DNA of 36,571 bases, taken from positions 1 to 36,571 of the forward strand of contig JAFTGB010000019.1 of NCBI GenBank assembly GCA_017458125.1, read 5' to 3'. Under the pieces are notes generated by a model. It ran no database searches and had not been told where the DNA came from. It saw nothing but the letters and a program-made list of their open reading frames with translations. A program made the translations under genes and the position numbers. This stretch comes from Prevotella sp. (lineage in GTDB: Bacteria; Bacteroidota; Bacteroidia; Bacteroidales; Bacteroidaceae). Positions 25,177 through 33,702 of this stretch are shown piece after piece (position 1 is the stretch's first letter; every line of letters starts with the position of its first letter).

Positions 25177-27240
25177 TCAATAATTCCCCACAGCACTCAG
25201 CGACTGAGCCAGCCATACTTCCATAAGTCCCGGGCCACGGTGGTTCCAGGCGTAGTAAGGTATCAGCGTCAGACAGGCGGGAGCCACCTGCACATGGCCT
25301 TCAGCGTCAGTGCTCAGTGCCTCGCCGTCCACCTCTATGGCTTTCACGTTGAATGCCACCTCGCGGTTGCCGCTCACCTGTCGGTCTGCCACCGTGAAGT
25401 GCGGCCGGCGCGGCATCAGGAAGTCGAAGATGTTGAAGTCGGCATTGTCAGCGCCTTCGGCGCAGTACACTAACGGGCCGCGCACCACGGCCATGCGTCC
25501 CCTGTCATCGGCCACCCTTGGGCTGGCCTTGACGGTGCGCACAGGCATGTCGAAGTGTATGGTCACCACGTCGCCCTTCTTCCACTGTCGGCTGACGGCC
25601 ATGAAGCCCTTCTGCACTTCAGCCTTCACCGGTTGCCCGTTCACCTTGACGCTGTAGCCTCCCAGCACGTCGTCGCTGTAGCGGTAGAGTCCTCCGGGCA
25701 CAGGAGCGTTCTCCGTTGCCCATCCCGGTATGCGTATGTTCAGGCAGAATGTCTTAGTCTGATTCTTCTTGATTTTCAGTGTGATGTCGCCGCTCCACGG
25801 GTAGTCGGTGCTTTGTTCCAGCACCATCTGCCTGCCCTCTACGTTGATGGCTGCCGTGCTTCCGGCAAAGAGGTTGACGTAGACGTTGCGGTCTTTGACG
25901 GCATACATGTATCCGGGGAACGACGGAATGAAGCGGCACAGGTTGCTCGGGCAGCAGGCGCAGCCGAACCACGGCTGTCGCTCCACGGTGTTGTCGGCAT
26001 TGAAGGCGTAACGCCCGTCGGCAGCTAACGGGTTGGGGTAGAAGAATCGTCCGCCGTCCACGCTCATGCCGCTGATGACGCCGTTGTATAGCGTGCGCTC
26101 CAGACAGTCAATGTAGCGTGCGTCGCCGTGCAGCAGGAACATGCGCTGAAACAGGTACACCATGGAGATAGCGGCACACGTCTCGTTGTACGCCGTCAGG
26201 TTGGGCAGCTCGTAGTCGGCACCGAAGGCCTCGCCCTCATGCCGTGCCCCTACGCCTCCTGTGATGTAGTATTTGCGAGTGATGATGTTGTTGCAGATGG
26301 CATCAATGGCCTTCAGGTACGTTGTGTCGCCGGTCAGCGCAGCCACGTCGGCCATGCCGGCATACATGTATCCGGCCCGCACGGCATGTCCCCATGCCTC
26401 CGTCTGCTCTATTACTGGCTTGTCGCTCTGCGAGTAGACGTCCCTGCGCCCCGTCTTGCCGCGGTAGTCCAACAGAAACTTCGCCTCGTCTAAGTATTTC
26501 TGCTCGCCAGTGAGCACATACAGCCGGGCCAGTGCCATCTCGGCTATCTGGTGCCCCGGCACCACACAGGCCTGTCCCTGCTTGTCGCCCACCTCGCGTA
26601 TGACGCAGTCGGCGTAGCGGCGTGCTATGTTCAGAAATTTGTCGCTGCCCGTAGCCTGGTAGTGCGCGCAGGCGGCATCCACCATGTGCCCAAGGTTATA
26701 CAGCTCGTGGCTCAGCACCTCCTCCTTCTCCCAGCGCTTCTTGCCCGACCAGTGGTGCGGCTTCTCGGGGTTGATGGTGCGTGCCGTATAGAGGTAGCCG
26801 TCCTTCTCCTGTGCTGCCGCCACGATGTCGAGCACCGAGTCGATGTAGTTTTGCAGCTTGCGGTCCGGGTAGGTCTGCAACAGGTAGCTGGCACCCTCGA
26901 TGGTTTTGTAGACATCGGTGTCGTCGAACGAGAACCCCATGAATGTCGACACATCCCACTGGCGGGTCTTCAGCCCGTCGTGTCCCGGGTGCTGCAGCGT
27001 GTATGCTGCCATGTTGAAGTTCTCGTAGCGGTGTGTCTCCTCACACTTCTGGAAGGCCAGAGGCACGGTAACCTCGCGTGCCGCCTTGATGCGGTCGCCC
27101 CAGAACGTGTTTGCCGTCACCTTGACAGCGGTAAAAGGTACTTGACTGATGGGGTATCCGTTTCCCCTCACGTCTTGTTTGCGGGCGCTGGCACTCATCG
27201 TCACCAGCAGTCCCAGAATGACATATGTCTTTTTCATCAT
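25177..27240 (-). CDS. GH127 glycoside hydrolase (beta-L-arabinofuranosidase/aceric acid hydrolase family)
   Basis: The 687-residue secreted enzyme starts at ATG 27240 (or 27237) with signal peptide MMKKTYVILGLLVTMSASA. The 16 further upstream codons in frame come from a TCGATTT repeat tract and are not counted. The (alpha/alpha)6 domain carries the GH127 zinc/nucleophile set: Glu353 and Cys355 in YNETCAA, and Cys429-Cys430 in FGCACCPSN, aligning with Glu338, Cys340, Cys417 and Cys418 of HypBA1. Other motifs are HELYNLGHMVDAA and YITGGVGARHEGEAFG. Known members release beta-L-Araf; one Bacteroides member acts on aceric acid of rhamnogalacturonan-II. The divergent neighbour also suggests RG-II side-chain breakdown. 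Confidence 0.9.
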   Translation of the reverse strand: MMKKTYVILGLLVTMSASARKQDVRGNGYPISQVPFTAVKVTANTFWGDRIKAAREVTVPLAFQKCEETHRYENFNMAAYTLQHPGHDGLKTRQWDVSTFMGFSFDDTDVYKTIEGASYLLQTYPDRKLQNYIDSVLDIVAAAQEKDGYLYTARTINPEKPHHWSGKKRWEKEEVLSHELYNLGHMVDAACAHYQATGSDKFLNIARRYADCVIREVGDKQGQACVVPGHQIAEMALARLYVLTGEQKYLDEAKFLLDYRGKTGRRDVYSQSDKPVIEQTEAWGHAVRAGYMYAGMADVAALTGDTTYLKAIDAICNNIITRKYYITGGVGARHEGEAFGADYELPNLTAYNETCAAISMVYLFQRMFLLHGDARYIDCLERTLYNGVISGMSVDGGRFFYPNPLAADGRYAFNADNTVERQPWFGCACCPSNLCRFIPSFPGYMYAVKDRNVYVNLFAGSTAAINVEGRQMVLEQSTDYPWSGDITLKIKKNQTKTFCLNIRIPGWATENAPVPGGLYRYSDDVLGGYSVKVNGQPVKAEVQKGFMAVSRQWKKGDVVTIHFDMPVRTVKASPRVADDRGRMAVVRGPLVYCAEGADNADFNIFDFLMPRRPHFTVADRQVSGNREVAFNVKAIEVDGEALSTDAEGHVQVAPACLTLIPYYAWNHRGPGLMEVWLAQSLSAVGNY

Positions 27241-27337
27241 CTGTATTTTCGATTTACGAATTTTCGATTTTCGATTTGTTGGAAGCAAGAGTAATCATAT
27301 CTCTCAGTTCTCACCTCTCAGTTCTCACCTCTCAACT
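27241..27337. repeat. Two short-repeat families in the GH127 5' leader
   Basis: ATTTTCGATTTACGAATTTT-type units (about 27244-27280) and TCTCACCTCTCAGTTCTCAC-type units (about 27298-27336) fill the predicted GH127 leader. Both families also occur inside the neighbouring glycosidase gene. Confidence 0.8.
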
Positions 27338-27342
27338 CGCCT

Positions 27343-27375
27343 GCAAAGGTAGGTATTTAGTTACAAATGCCCAAA
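27343..27375 (-). promoter_or_regulatory. Promoter of the GH127 gene
   Basis: On the minus strand TTTG (27375-27372) and TACCTTTGC (27351-27343) are spaced 20 bp. The predicted leader of about 95 nt is mostly short repeats. No equally good promoter is visible for the divergent gene at 27409. Confidence 0.75.
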
Positions 27376-27408
27376 ATTTTCGTCTTAATATAAATTAAGG
27401 TATGTAAC

Positions 27409-30400
27409 ATGAAGCAACGTTTTTGTATCTTTTTCCTCCTGCTCTTGACCACGCTGACGGTCACGGCACAACAAAAAGTGTTTATCTCCACCTCGTTCCA
27501 CGAACCCGCTACCGACGGTTTGCGCTTCATCTACAGCTACGACGGATGGACGTGGCAGCAGGTCGACGGCGTATGGCTGCGTCCCGAGGTGGGACGGCAG
27601 CGCGTCATGCGCGACCCCAGCATCGTGCGCACACCCGACGGCACCTTCCACTTAGTGTGGACCAGCTCGTGGCGCGGCGACCGCGGCTTCGGCTATGCGT
27701 CAAGCAAAGACCTCGTCCACTGGAGCGAGCAGCGCTTCATCGAAGTCATGCCCGACACGTCGACGGTCAACGTATGGGCTCCCGAACTCTTCTGGGACTC
27801 CGACCGCCGTCAGGTTGTCATCATGTGGGCGTCGTGCATCCCCGGCCGCTTCCCTGACGGACAGGAAGAGCATAAGAACAACCACCGCCTCTACTACACC
27901 ACCACGCGCGACTTCCGCACCTTCGCCCCCACGCGACTGATGATAGAACCCGGCTTCTCCTGCATCGACGCCACCATTGTCGACACAAAAACAATAGTAA
28001 ATAGTAAATCGTCAAATAGTAAATATAGATATGTGATGGTGCTCAAAGACAACACGCGCCCGGAGCGCAACATCAAGGTGTCTTTCGCCTCGTCGCCCTA
28101 CGGTCCGTGGTCAAAACCCTCTGAACCCTTCACCGGTCACATGATGGAAGGCCCCACCGTGCTGTGTCTGAATAACGATAACGAAAACGAAAACGTAAAA
28201 CGAAAATCGAAAATCGAAAATGGTAAATCGAAAATCGAAAATCGAAAATATCTCATCTACTACGACCGCTATGAGCTGAAAGACTTTGGTGCTCACCTCA
28301 CCACCGACTTTGTCAACTTCGAGGATGTTTCCGACAAGGTCACCGTCCCTGCACTCCACAAGCACGGCACCATCTTCGAGGCCGACGAGCATATCCTGCA
28401 AGGACTGCTCCATGCACGCAAGGTGCACTATAGCGGTACTACCCTCAGCAACCCCAACCGCCACGACGGCGCCCTGTCGCCCGTCGTCGGCGTGCATAAC
28501 ATCCAGCTGCTGCGTGCCAACCGCGAGGCACCTTCTGCCGACAATGGCGACGGCTGGACCTACAACCACCAACCCATGATGGCCTACTGGCACGACCGCT
28601 TCTATCTGCACTACCTCAGCGACCCCAAGGACGAGCATGTGCCGCCTTCGCGCACCATGCTCCAAACCTCGTCCGACGGCTACACGTGGAGCCAGCCGCA
28701 AGTGCTGTTCCCTGAAGTGCAGGTGCCTGAAGGCTTCCAGAAACCCGGTCGTCCCGACCGTGCCCACAACCTCATAGCCATCATGCACCAGCGTGTGGGG
28801 TGGTATGTCTCCAAGAGCGGACAACTCTACGCCCTTGGCAACTACGGCGTAGCCTTCGACCGCAAGGACGACCCTAACGACGGCAACGGTCTGGGACGTG
28901 TCATCCGCGAGGTTAAGGCCGACGGCACCTTCGGCCCCATCTATTTCCTCTATCGTAACTCCGGATATTCTAAATATTCTGGTAATTCTACCCCAATCTT
29001 CCCCCTTTACACTAAAGCCGACAAAGCTACGCGCCGCGCCTGTCAGGAACTGCTGGCCAACCCGCGCTACCGCATGCAATGGGTTGAAGAGGCCGACCGC
29101 AACGACCCTCTCATCCCGCTGCATAAGGAGTATAAGGCTTACTGCGACTACACGCTGCCCGACGGCCAGATAGCCGCACTGTGGAAGCATGCCCTCACCT
29201 CCACTTCCGCCGATGGCGGGTTCACGTGGGCACAGCCTGTAGAGCGCGCACGGGGCTTTGTCAACAGCAATGCCAAAATCTGGGGACAGCGACTCTCCGA
29301 CGGCACCTATGCCACCGTCTACAATCCCTCCGAATACCGCTGGCCGTTGGCCATCAGCCTCTCTGCCGACGGCTACGACTACACCACCCTCAACCTCGTT
29401 CAGGGTGAGGTGCCGCCCATGCGTTATGGTGGCAACTACAAAAGCTACGGACCGCAGTATGTGCGCGGCATACAGGAGGGCAACGGCATACCCCGCGACT
29501 CTGACCTGTGGGTGGCCTACTCCATGAACAAGGAAGACATGTGGGTGGCTCATATTCCCGTGCCCGTGCTCACCCGTGCCCATAGCCATGCCGACGGCAC
29601 CGAGTTCCGACAGGCTCCTGACGGTGCTGCCGTCACCAGCCTCGCCCAGCTCGCCACATGGAACATCCATTCACCGCTCTACGCTCCTGTCACCGTTGCT
29701 GACGGCAGTCTCACGCTGTCCGACAGCGACCCCTTCGACTATGCCCGCGTCGAGCGGCTCATTCCTGCTACTACCGAACTGCGTGTCAGCTTCGACGTGC
29801 AAGCGTCCCAAAACGACCACGGCCTGCTGCAGGTTGAATTTCTCGATGCCCACGGCACGGCATGCTCGCGTCTTGAGTTCACTGCCGACGGCGTGCTGCG
29901 CTGCAAGGGTGGTGCCCGCTATGCCACGTTAAGCAAGTATGAGCCGCGCCGCACCTATCATGTAGAAGCTGTCCTCAGCGTCAGCCGTCGCATGATAGAG
30001 GTCTTCGTCGATGGTCGCAAGGCAGGCCAGCGCATGTTCTTCGCCCCGGTCAGCGCCATCGAGCGCGTCATGTTCCGCACCGGCTCCGAGCGTCACCATC
30101 CCGATGTCGACACTCCCGCCGACTGGGACGGCACGCTGCCCGACGCCGGCCGTCGTGACCCCGAGGCCCGCTACGCCCTCTCCAATGTCAAAACCCAAGA
30201 TGCATTTCTCACTTCTCATTTCTCATTTCTCATTCCGGAAGAATTCCGGCATTACGTCGACTACTTCAATACCATGGAGCCCGAAGGCATCCGTCAGGCC
30301 ATACCCAACAGCGACGCCTGGCAGTGGATGACAGAGAACATACCACTCTTCGACTGTCCTGACCGCGGCTTCGAAGAACTCTGGTACTTCCGCTGGTGGA

Positions 30401-31692
30401 CGCTGCGCAAACACATCCGCCATACACCAGTGGGCTACGCCATGACCGAGTTCCTCGTGCAGCGCTCATACGCTGACAAGTATAACCTCATCTCCTCCGG
30501 TGTCGGCCATCACATCATGGAAAGCCGCTGGCTGCGCGATACCACTTACCTCGACCAGATTATGAACACCTGGTATCACGGCAACGGAGGAAAGCCCATG
30601 CAGAAAATTGCCAACTACTCCTCATGGATGCCTCACGCCCTATGGCAGCGTTACCTTGTCGACCACCGCACTCAGTGGATTACCGGCATGCTGCCTTCCT
30701 TGGAGTGGGAGTACAACCACTGGGAAACCACGCATACCCGCGAGGGAGGACTCTACTGGCAAGCCGACGTTCAGGACGCCATGGAGGAGACCATCAGCGG
30801 CGGACGTAAGAAGAAGTACCTGCGTCCCTCCATCAACAGCTATATGTATGGCAATGCCATGGCCATTGCCAACATCGCAAGCCTCAGTGGCGACAGCGTC
30901 AAGGCACGGCACTATGCCGACAAGGCCACCACGCTGCGCCGCCTGATGCACCAGAAGCTGTGGAACCCCCGTCACCAGTTCTTCGAGACGCATCGCATCG
31001 ACTCCTCAGCCAACGTGCGCGAAGCCATTGGCTTCCTGCCCTGGTACACCCATGCTGCCTACGACGAGCCGCAGTATGCTGTTGCTTGGCAACAGCTCGG
31101 CGACCCGAAGGGCTTCTGCGCTCCCTATGGCATCACTACTGCTGAGCGTCGCCACCCCCTCTTCCGCACTCACGGCGTAGGTCGCTGCGAGTGGGACGGT
31201 GCCGTGTGGCCTTTCGCTACCAGCCAGACCCTTACTGCCCTTGCCAACTTCATCAATGATTATTCTCACCTCTCACCTCTCACCTCTCAATTTTTCGATG
31301 AAATAGAAAAATACATGCAGTCGCAGCACATGCGTGGGAAACCCTACATCGGCGAATATCTCGACGAGACCACTGGCTACTGGCTCAAGGGCGACCAGGA
31401 GCGTTCGCGCTACTACAACCACTCCACTTTCTGCGACCTCATCATCACCGGTGTCTGCGGCCTCCGTCCCCGTGCCGACAACACCATAGAGGTCAACCCC
31501 CTGTTGCCTCCCGACCGTTGGGCTTCGTTCTGTCTTGACGGCGTGCCTTATCACGGCCATTTCCTCACCATCCTCTGGGACCGTGACGGCTCCCGCTACC
31601 ATGCCGGCTCTGGCTTCCGCCTCTTCCTTGACGGCAAGCTCATAGCACACCGCAAAGACCTCGGGCGGGTTGTGGTGCCTGCTGCTTTGTAG
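27409..31692 (+). CDS. Three-module secreted glycosidase: GH43-like, GH143-like propeller, GH142-like barrel
   Basis: The 1427-residue protein has a signal peptide (to about residue 21). Residues about 22-310 form a GH43-like five-bladed propeller with candidate catalytic Asp69 (MRDPS), Asp187 (CIDATIV) and Glu247 (MMEGPTV). Residues about 320-745 form a second, BNR/sialidase-like propeller (NHQPMMAYWHDRFYLHYLSD, WVEEADRNDPLIPLHKEY, VNSNAKIWGQ). About 745-925 is a concanavalin-like beta region, and about 940-1427 an (alpha/alpha)6 barrel (SSWMPHALWQRY, RCEWDGAVWPFATSQT). The last three resemble BT1020 of Bacteroides, whose GH143 and GH142 domains act on DHA and beta-L-Araf in RG-II. The extra GH43-like module is unusual. 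Five AT-rich repeat tracts lie in frame at loop positions. Confidence 0.8.
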   Translation: MKQRFCIFFLLLLTTLTVTAQQKVFISTSFHEPATDGLRFIYSYDGWTWQQVDGVWLRPEVGRQRVMRDPSIVRTPDGTFHLVWTSSWRGDRGFGYASSKDLVHWSEQRFIEVMPDTSTVNVWAPELFWDSDRRQVVIMWASCIPGRFPDGQEEHKNNHRLYYTTTRDFRTFAPTRLMIEPGFSCIDATIVDTKTIVNSKSSNSKYRYVMVLKDNTRPERNIKVSFASSPYGPWSKPSEPFTGHMMEGPTVLCLNNDNENENVKRKSKIENGKSKIENRKYLIYYDRYELKDFGAHLTTDFVNFEDVSDKVTVPALHKHGTIFEADEHILQGLLHARKVHYSGTTLSNPNRHDGALSPVVGVHNIQLLRANREAPSADNGDGWTYNHQPMMAYWHDRFYLHYLSDPKDEHVPPSRTMLQTSSDGYTWSQPQVLFPEVQVPEGFQKPGRPDRAHNLIAIMHQRVGWYVSKSGQLYALGNYGVAFDRKDDPNDGNGLGRVIREVKADGTFGPIYFLYRNSGYSKYSGNSTPIFPLYTKADKATRRACQELLANPRYRMQWVEEADRNDPLIPLHKEYKAYCDYTLPDGQIAALWKHALTSTSADGGFTWAQPVERARGFVNSNAKIWGQRLSDGTYATVYNPSEYRWPLAISLSADGYDYTTLNLVQGEVPPMRYGGNYKSYGPQYVRGIQEGNGIPRDSDLWVAYSMNKEDMWVAHIPVPVLTRAHSHADGTEFRQAPDGAAVTSLAQLATWNIHSPLYAPVTVADGSLTLSDSDPFDYARVERLIPATTELRVSFDVQASQNDHGLLQVEFLDAHGTACSRLEFTADGVLRCKGGARYATLSKYEPRRTYHVEAVLSVSRRMIEVFVDGRKAGQRMFFAPVSAIERVMFRTGSERHHPDVDTPADWDGTLPDAGRRDPEARYALSNVKTQDAFLTSHFSFLIPEEFRHYVDYFNTMEPEGIRQAIPNSDAWQWMTENIPLFDCPDRGFEELWYFRWWTLRKHIRHTPVGYAMTEFLVQRSYADKYNLISSGVGHHIMESRWLRDTTYLDQIMNTWYHGNGGKPMQKIANYSSWMPHALWQRYLVDHRTQWITGMLPSLEWEYNHWETTHTREGGLYWQADVQDAMEETISGGRKKKYLRPSINSYMYGNAMAIANIASLSGDSVKARHYADKATTLRRLMHQKLWNPRHQFFETHRIDSSANVREAIGFLPWYTHAAYDEPQYAVAWQQLGDPKGFCAPYGITTAERRHPLFRTHGVGRCEWDGAVWPFATSQTLTALANFINDYSHLSPLTSQFFDEIEKYMQSQHMRGKPYIGEYLDETTGYWLKGDQERSRYYNHSTFCDLIITGVCGLRPRADNTIEVNPLLPPDRWASFCLDGVPYHGHFLTILWDRDGSRYHAGSGFRLFLDGKLIAHRKDLGRVVVPAAL
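27993..28028 (+). repeat. In-frame AGTAAAT repeat inside the GH43-like module
   Basis: AATAGTAAATAGTAAATCG-type units encode about residues 195-206 (IVNSKSSNSKY), between the CIDATIV strand and the YRYVMVLKD strand, a turn in GH43 propellers. The family matches the tract before greA. Confidence 0.75.
28171..28250 (+). repeat. In-frame TCGAAAA repeat inside the GH43-like module
   Basis: About 80 nt of AACGAAAACGAAAAC and ATCGAAAATCGAAAA units encode residues about 255-281, rich in Lys, Asn, Glu and Ile (KRKSKIENGKSKIENRK). The insertion splits the family-like EGPTVLCLN and YLIYYDRYE strands at a hairpin turn next to candidate acid Glu247. Confidence 0.85.
28962..28991 (+). repeat. In-frame ATTCTAA-type repeat in the second propeller
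   Basis: ATATTCTAAATATTCTGGTA units encode NSGYSKYSGNST near residues 519-530, in a loop between IYFLYR and FPLYTKADK. Confidence 0.6.
30204..30235 (+). repeat. In-frame CTCATTT repeat at the module junction
   Basis: ATTTCTCACTTCTCATTTCT units encode AFLTSHFSFLIP (about 932-943), between the concanavalin-like region and the (alpha/alpha)6 barrel. The same family occupies the gap between the two chromate transporter genes. Confidence 0.8.
31263..31295 (+). repeat. In-frame CACCTCT repeat in the (alpha/alpha)6 barrel
   Basis: TCTCACCTCTCACCTCTCAC units encode YSHLSPLTSQF (about 1286-1296), between helices ALANFIND and FDEIEKYMQ. The same family lies in the GH127 leader at about 27298-27336. 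Confidence 0.8.
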
Positions 31693-31701
31693 TTCTGGCT
31701 G

Positions 31702-31866
31702 CTATAGCAGGTCTTCCTCTCGGCTGATGCCGTCCTCCTCCTCCGAGTTCAAGTTCAGTGTTCTCGTTGACGGGGAGGGTGGTCCTATGGGCGACCCTGT
31801 CATCAGTAGATGATCATCTGACTTCAGAACTACCAAGTCAGGCCGCATGTACGTGCGCTTACTCAT
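31702..31866 (-). CDS. Small hypothetical protein, 54 residues
   Basis: The ORF from ATG 31866 to TAG 31702 encodes MSKRTYMRPDLVVLKSDDHL and then LMTGSPIGPPSP, ending in an acidic tail (SEEEDGISREEDLL). It resembles a class of short Prevotella proteins that start with a K/R-x-Y-x-x-P segment and contain LM-x-GS, of unknown function. It has no signal peptide or transmembrane segment. It begins 22 nt after the stop of the secreted DUF6359-like gene on the same strand, so the two are probably cotranscribed. It converges with the large glycosidase gene 9 nt away. Coding status is supported by context and composition only. Confidence 0.55.
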   Translation of the reverse strand: MSKRTYMRPDLVVLKSDDHLLMTGSPIGPPSPSTRTLNLNSEEEDGISREEDLL

Positions 31867-31888
31867 AACACAATCTATTTTATCATTG

Positions 31889-33574
31889 TTATTTTACTAA
31901 AACTTTCTTACCGTCTACGATATAGATACCTTTAGTTTTGGGTTTCCCGCTGAGACGGCGACCACTGAGGTCTGTCCAGCAACCGTCTGTCAGGGACTGG
32001 TCAGCGTGTGGCGCCTCTATGCCTGACGGCTCTTCGCTAAAGACGAAGGTCAGGAAGTCGCGGGCTCCTTGTGATGGGGTCAGGTAGACCCTGCCCGCTG
32101 ACAAGGACGCAGCGCCTATCCAGCGGTAGAAACCTACGTTCCCGTCTTTATGCCCTAACACGTAGGTATTGTTTTCCTTGGTGGCTGTTGAACCGTCAGA
32201 GATATTCAAGCCTGTTTCGTTCACCGACGCAGTGGCTGTAGTCACGGGGATGTCGTAAGTGGCAGCAGTCTCGCTATACAGTACAACGCCATGGTTTGCC
32301 GGTACTATGCCGTCTTCTATCTCCGACAGAACTACATTGCCTCCCGACACGGCTGCCGTATAGGCAGAGATGCCCGTGTCGCTGAAATCCAGTGTCGCCA
32401 GCGTCCTATACGTTGCATACTTATAGGACGTAATAGTTATCGGATAGTCTGTGGTGGTGATGGAACTCACATTGTGTATGGATGTCTTCTGCCTGATAGG
32501 CCAAATCGTCCCATTCGCTATGACTCGTGTTCCTATAAGTTCAGGGTGTCCCATCAAGCCATAGCTGCTTTTTAATACTTCTGTCGACAATTCAACTAAT
32601 GCGATGTCGTTACTTGTTACTCCGTCTACGACATCAGCTAATGCTATAAAGTCGTTGGCTTCAGCCTCCGGCTGTAGATTTGATGATGACGTATAATAGC
32701 CAACGATATAGCCCTGAATATAGACATTACTGTTCCAAGTCATATAGCCGGACATGACATCACTGATGCAATAAGGCGATGATGACGTGCCGTAGCCGCC
32801 CATGACCAACAGGGTGTAGGTGGCTTCGCCGGCATCATAGCTGGCTGTGGCAGCTGACGATGCCGTAATCAATGTCCGTCCCGCTCCAACTATCGTGACA
32901 TGGCCTGTTGCAGCATCCACCGTAGCCACGCTGCTGTTGCTTGAGGTGTACGTCACCGTTCCGTCAAAACCTTCGGCCGTTGTGACTGTGGGGGCAACGA
33001 ACGCTGCCCCTTTCGTTACCTTGAAAAAGGTTTCGCCAAAATGCATGCCAGCACTGGTCTTCGTTTCTTCCACTAACTTGTAGACAACAATGGAGTGGGG
33101 TTCATAGCCCATCTCACCAGCAGCATTGTAACATTTGTATGCGGTGGACGTAGCACTGGTGTAGCCCAAGAAACTTCCACCCGTATTATTGTTCCCGATG
33201 ATGGCTGTGCCGTCAGACTGAAAACTGAAAGTCCAGACTCCTTTGGTGCCGCTCAGTGCCAAGTTGGTACTGCTTGGATTGTTCAAATAATTACTGCTGT
33301 TCTTGTAGATGTAAAAACCTCCTGTAGCAGAGCTGACATTCCAGACATAATTCTCGGAACCGTTAAGACCAAAGGTGGAAAAAGTGTTTGTGGTTTGTAA
33401 AGCATTGCTACTGATGCTGTGAATCATCACTCTCCCGCCTTGTTCAAAGACATACATGCTGCCTGCCTCTACACTTGTAACACGCTGTAGACGGTAAGTC
33501 GCAGCACCCGTGACTTCTGTGGTCATGAACAGCAGGAACAAAAAAGTTAACACCAACTGAATAATCTTTTTCAT
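31889..33574 (-). CDS. Secreted protein with Ig-like and DUF6359-like domains and T9SS-like C-terminus
   Basis: ATG 33574 gives 561 residues with signal peptide MKKIIQLVLTFLFLLFMTTE; the frame extends to 33628 but those codons lie in the promoter region. About 30-170 is a beta-rich region. About 180-265 is a Big_2-like Ig fold (TVTYTSSNSSVATVDAATGH). About 265-380 is DUF6359-like (GTSSSPYCISDVMSGYMTWN, YIQGYIVGYYT, NDFIALAD). The C-terminus has WTDLSGRRLSGKPKTKGIYI then VDGKKVLVK, resembling degenerate type A T9SS sorting signals of Prevotella. It is likely a surface-exposed or secreted protein of unknown function, possibly carbohydrate- or matrix-binding. No catalytic motif was recognised. 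Confidence 0.8.
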   Translation of the reverse strand: MKKIIQLVLTFLFLLFMTTEVTGAATYRLQRVTSVEAGSMYVFEQGGRVMIHSISSNALQTTNTFSTFGLNGSENYVWNVSSATGGFYIYKNSSNYLNNPSSTNLALSGTKGVWTFSFQSDGTAIIGNNNTGGSFLGYTSATSTAYKCYNAAGEMGYEPHSIVVYKLVEETKTSAGMHFGETFFKVTKGAAFVAPTVTTAEGFDGTVTYTSSNSSVATVDAATGHVTIVGAGRTLITASSAATASYDAGEATYTLLVMGGYGTSSSPYCISDVMSGYMTWNSNVYIQGYIVGYYTSSSNLQPEAEANDFIALADVVDGVTSNDIALVELSTEVLKSSYGLMGHPELIGTRVIANGTIWPIRQKTSIHNVSSITTTDYPITITSYKYATYRTLATLDFSDTGISAYTAAVSGGNVVLSEIEDGIVPANHGVVLYSETAATYDIPVTTATASVNETGLNISDGSTATKENNTYVLGHKDGNVGFYRWIGAASLSAGRVYLTPSQGARDFLTFVFSEEPSGIEAPHADQSLTDGCWTDLSGRRLSGKPKTKGIYIVDGKKVLVK

Positions 33575-33597
33575 AGAATGTGTCTTAAAATTTCCGC

Positions 33598-33629
33598 GCA
33601 AAAATAATAATTTGTTGTTAAAATTCAAA
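33598..33629 (-). promoter_or_regulatory. Promoter of the DUF6359-like gene
   Basis: On the minus strand TTTG (33629-33626) and TATTTTTGC (33606-33598) are spaced 19 bp. It stands back to back with the murF promoter, the two -33 elements being about 15 bp apart. Confidence 0.65.
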
Positions 33630-33644
33630 CAAAATCAGCTTTTT

Positions 33645-33677
33645 TTTGCTTTTCTACCCTTTATTTTGTACTTTTGC
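33645..33677 (+). promoter_or_regulatory. murF promoter
   Basis: TTTG (33645-33648) and TACTTTTGC (33669-33677) are spaced by exactly 20 bp. The predicted leader is about 20 nt. Confidence 0.75.
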
Positions 33678-33702
33678 AGCCGTTATATAGGAAAAAAGTA
33701 GT

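Noticed and set aside
27409-31692. Several separate genes joined by sequencing error
   Set aside because: The frame is open throughout, repeat tracts keep the frame, and no internal signal peptide or start follows the tracts; BT1020-like enzymes are naturally multi-module.
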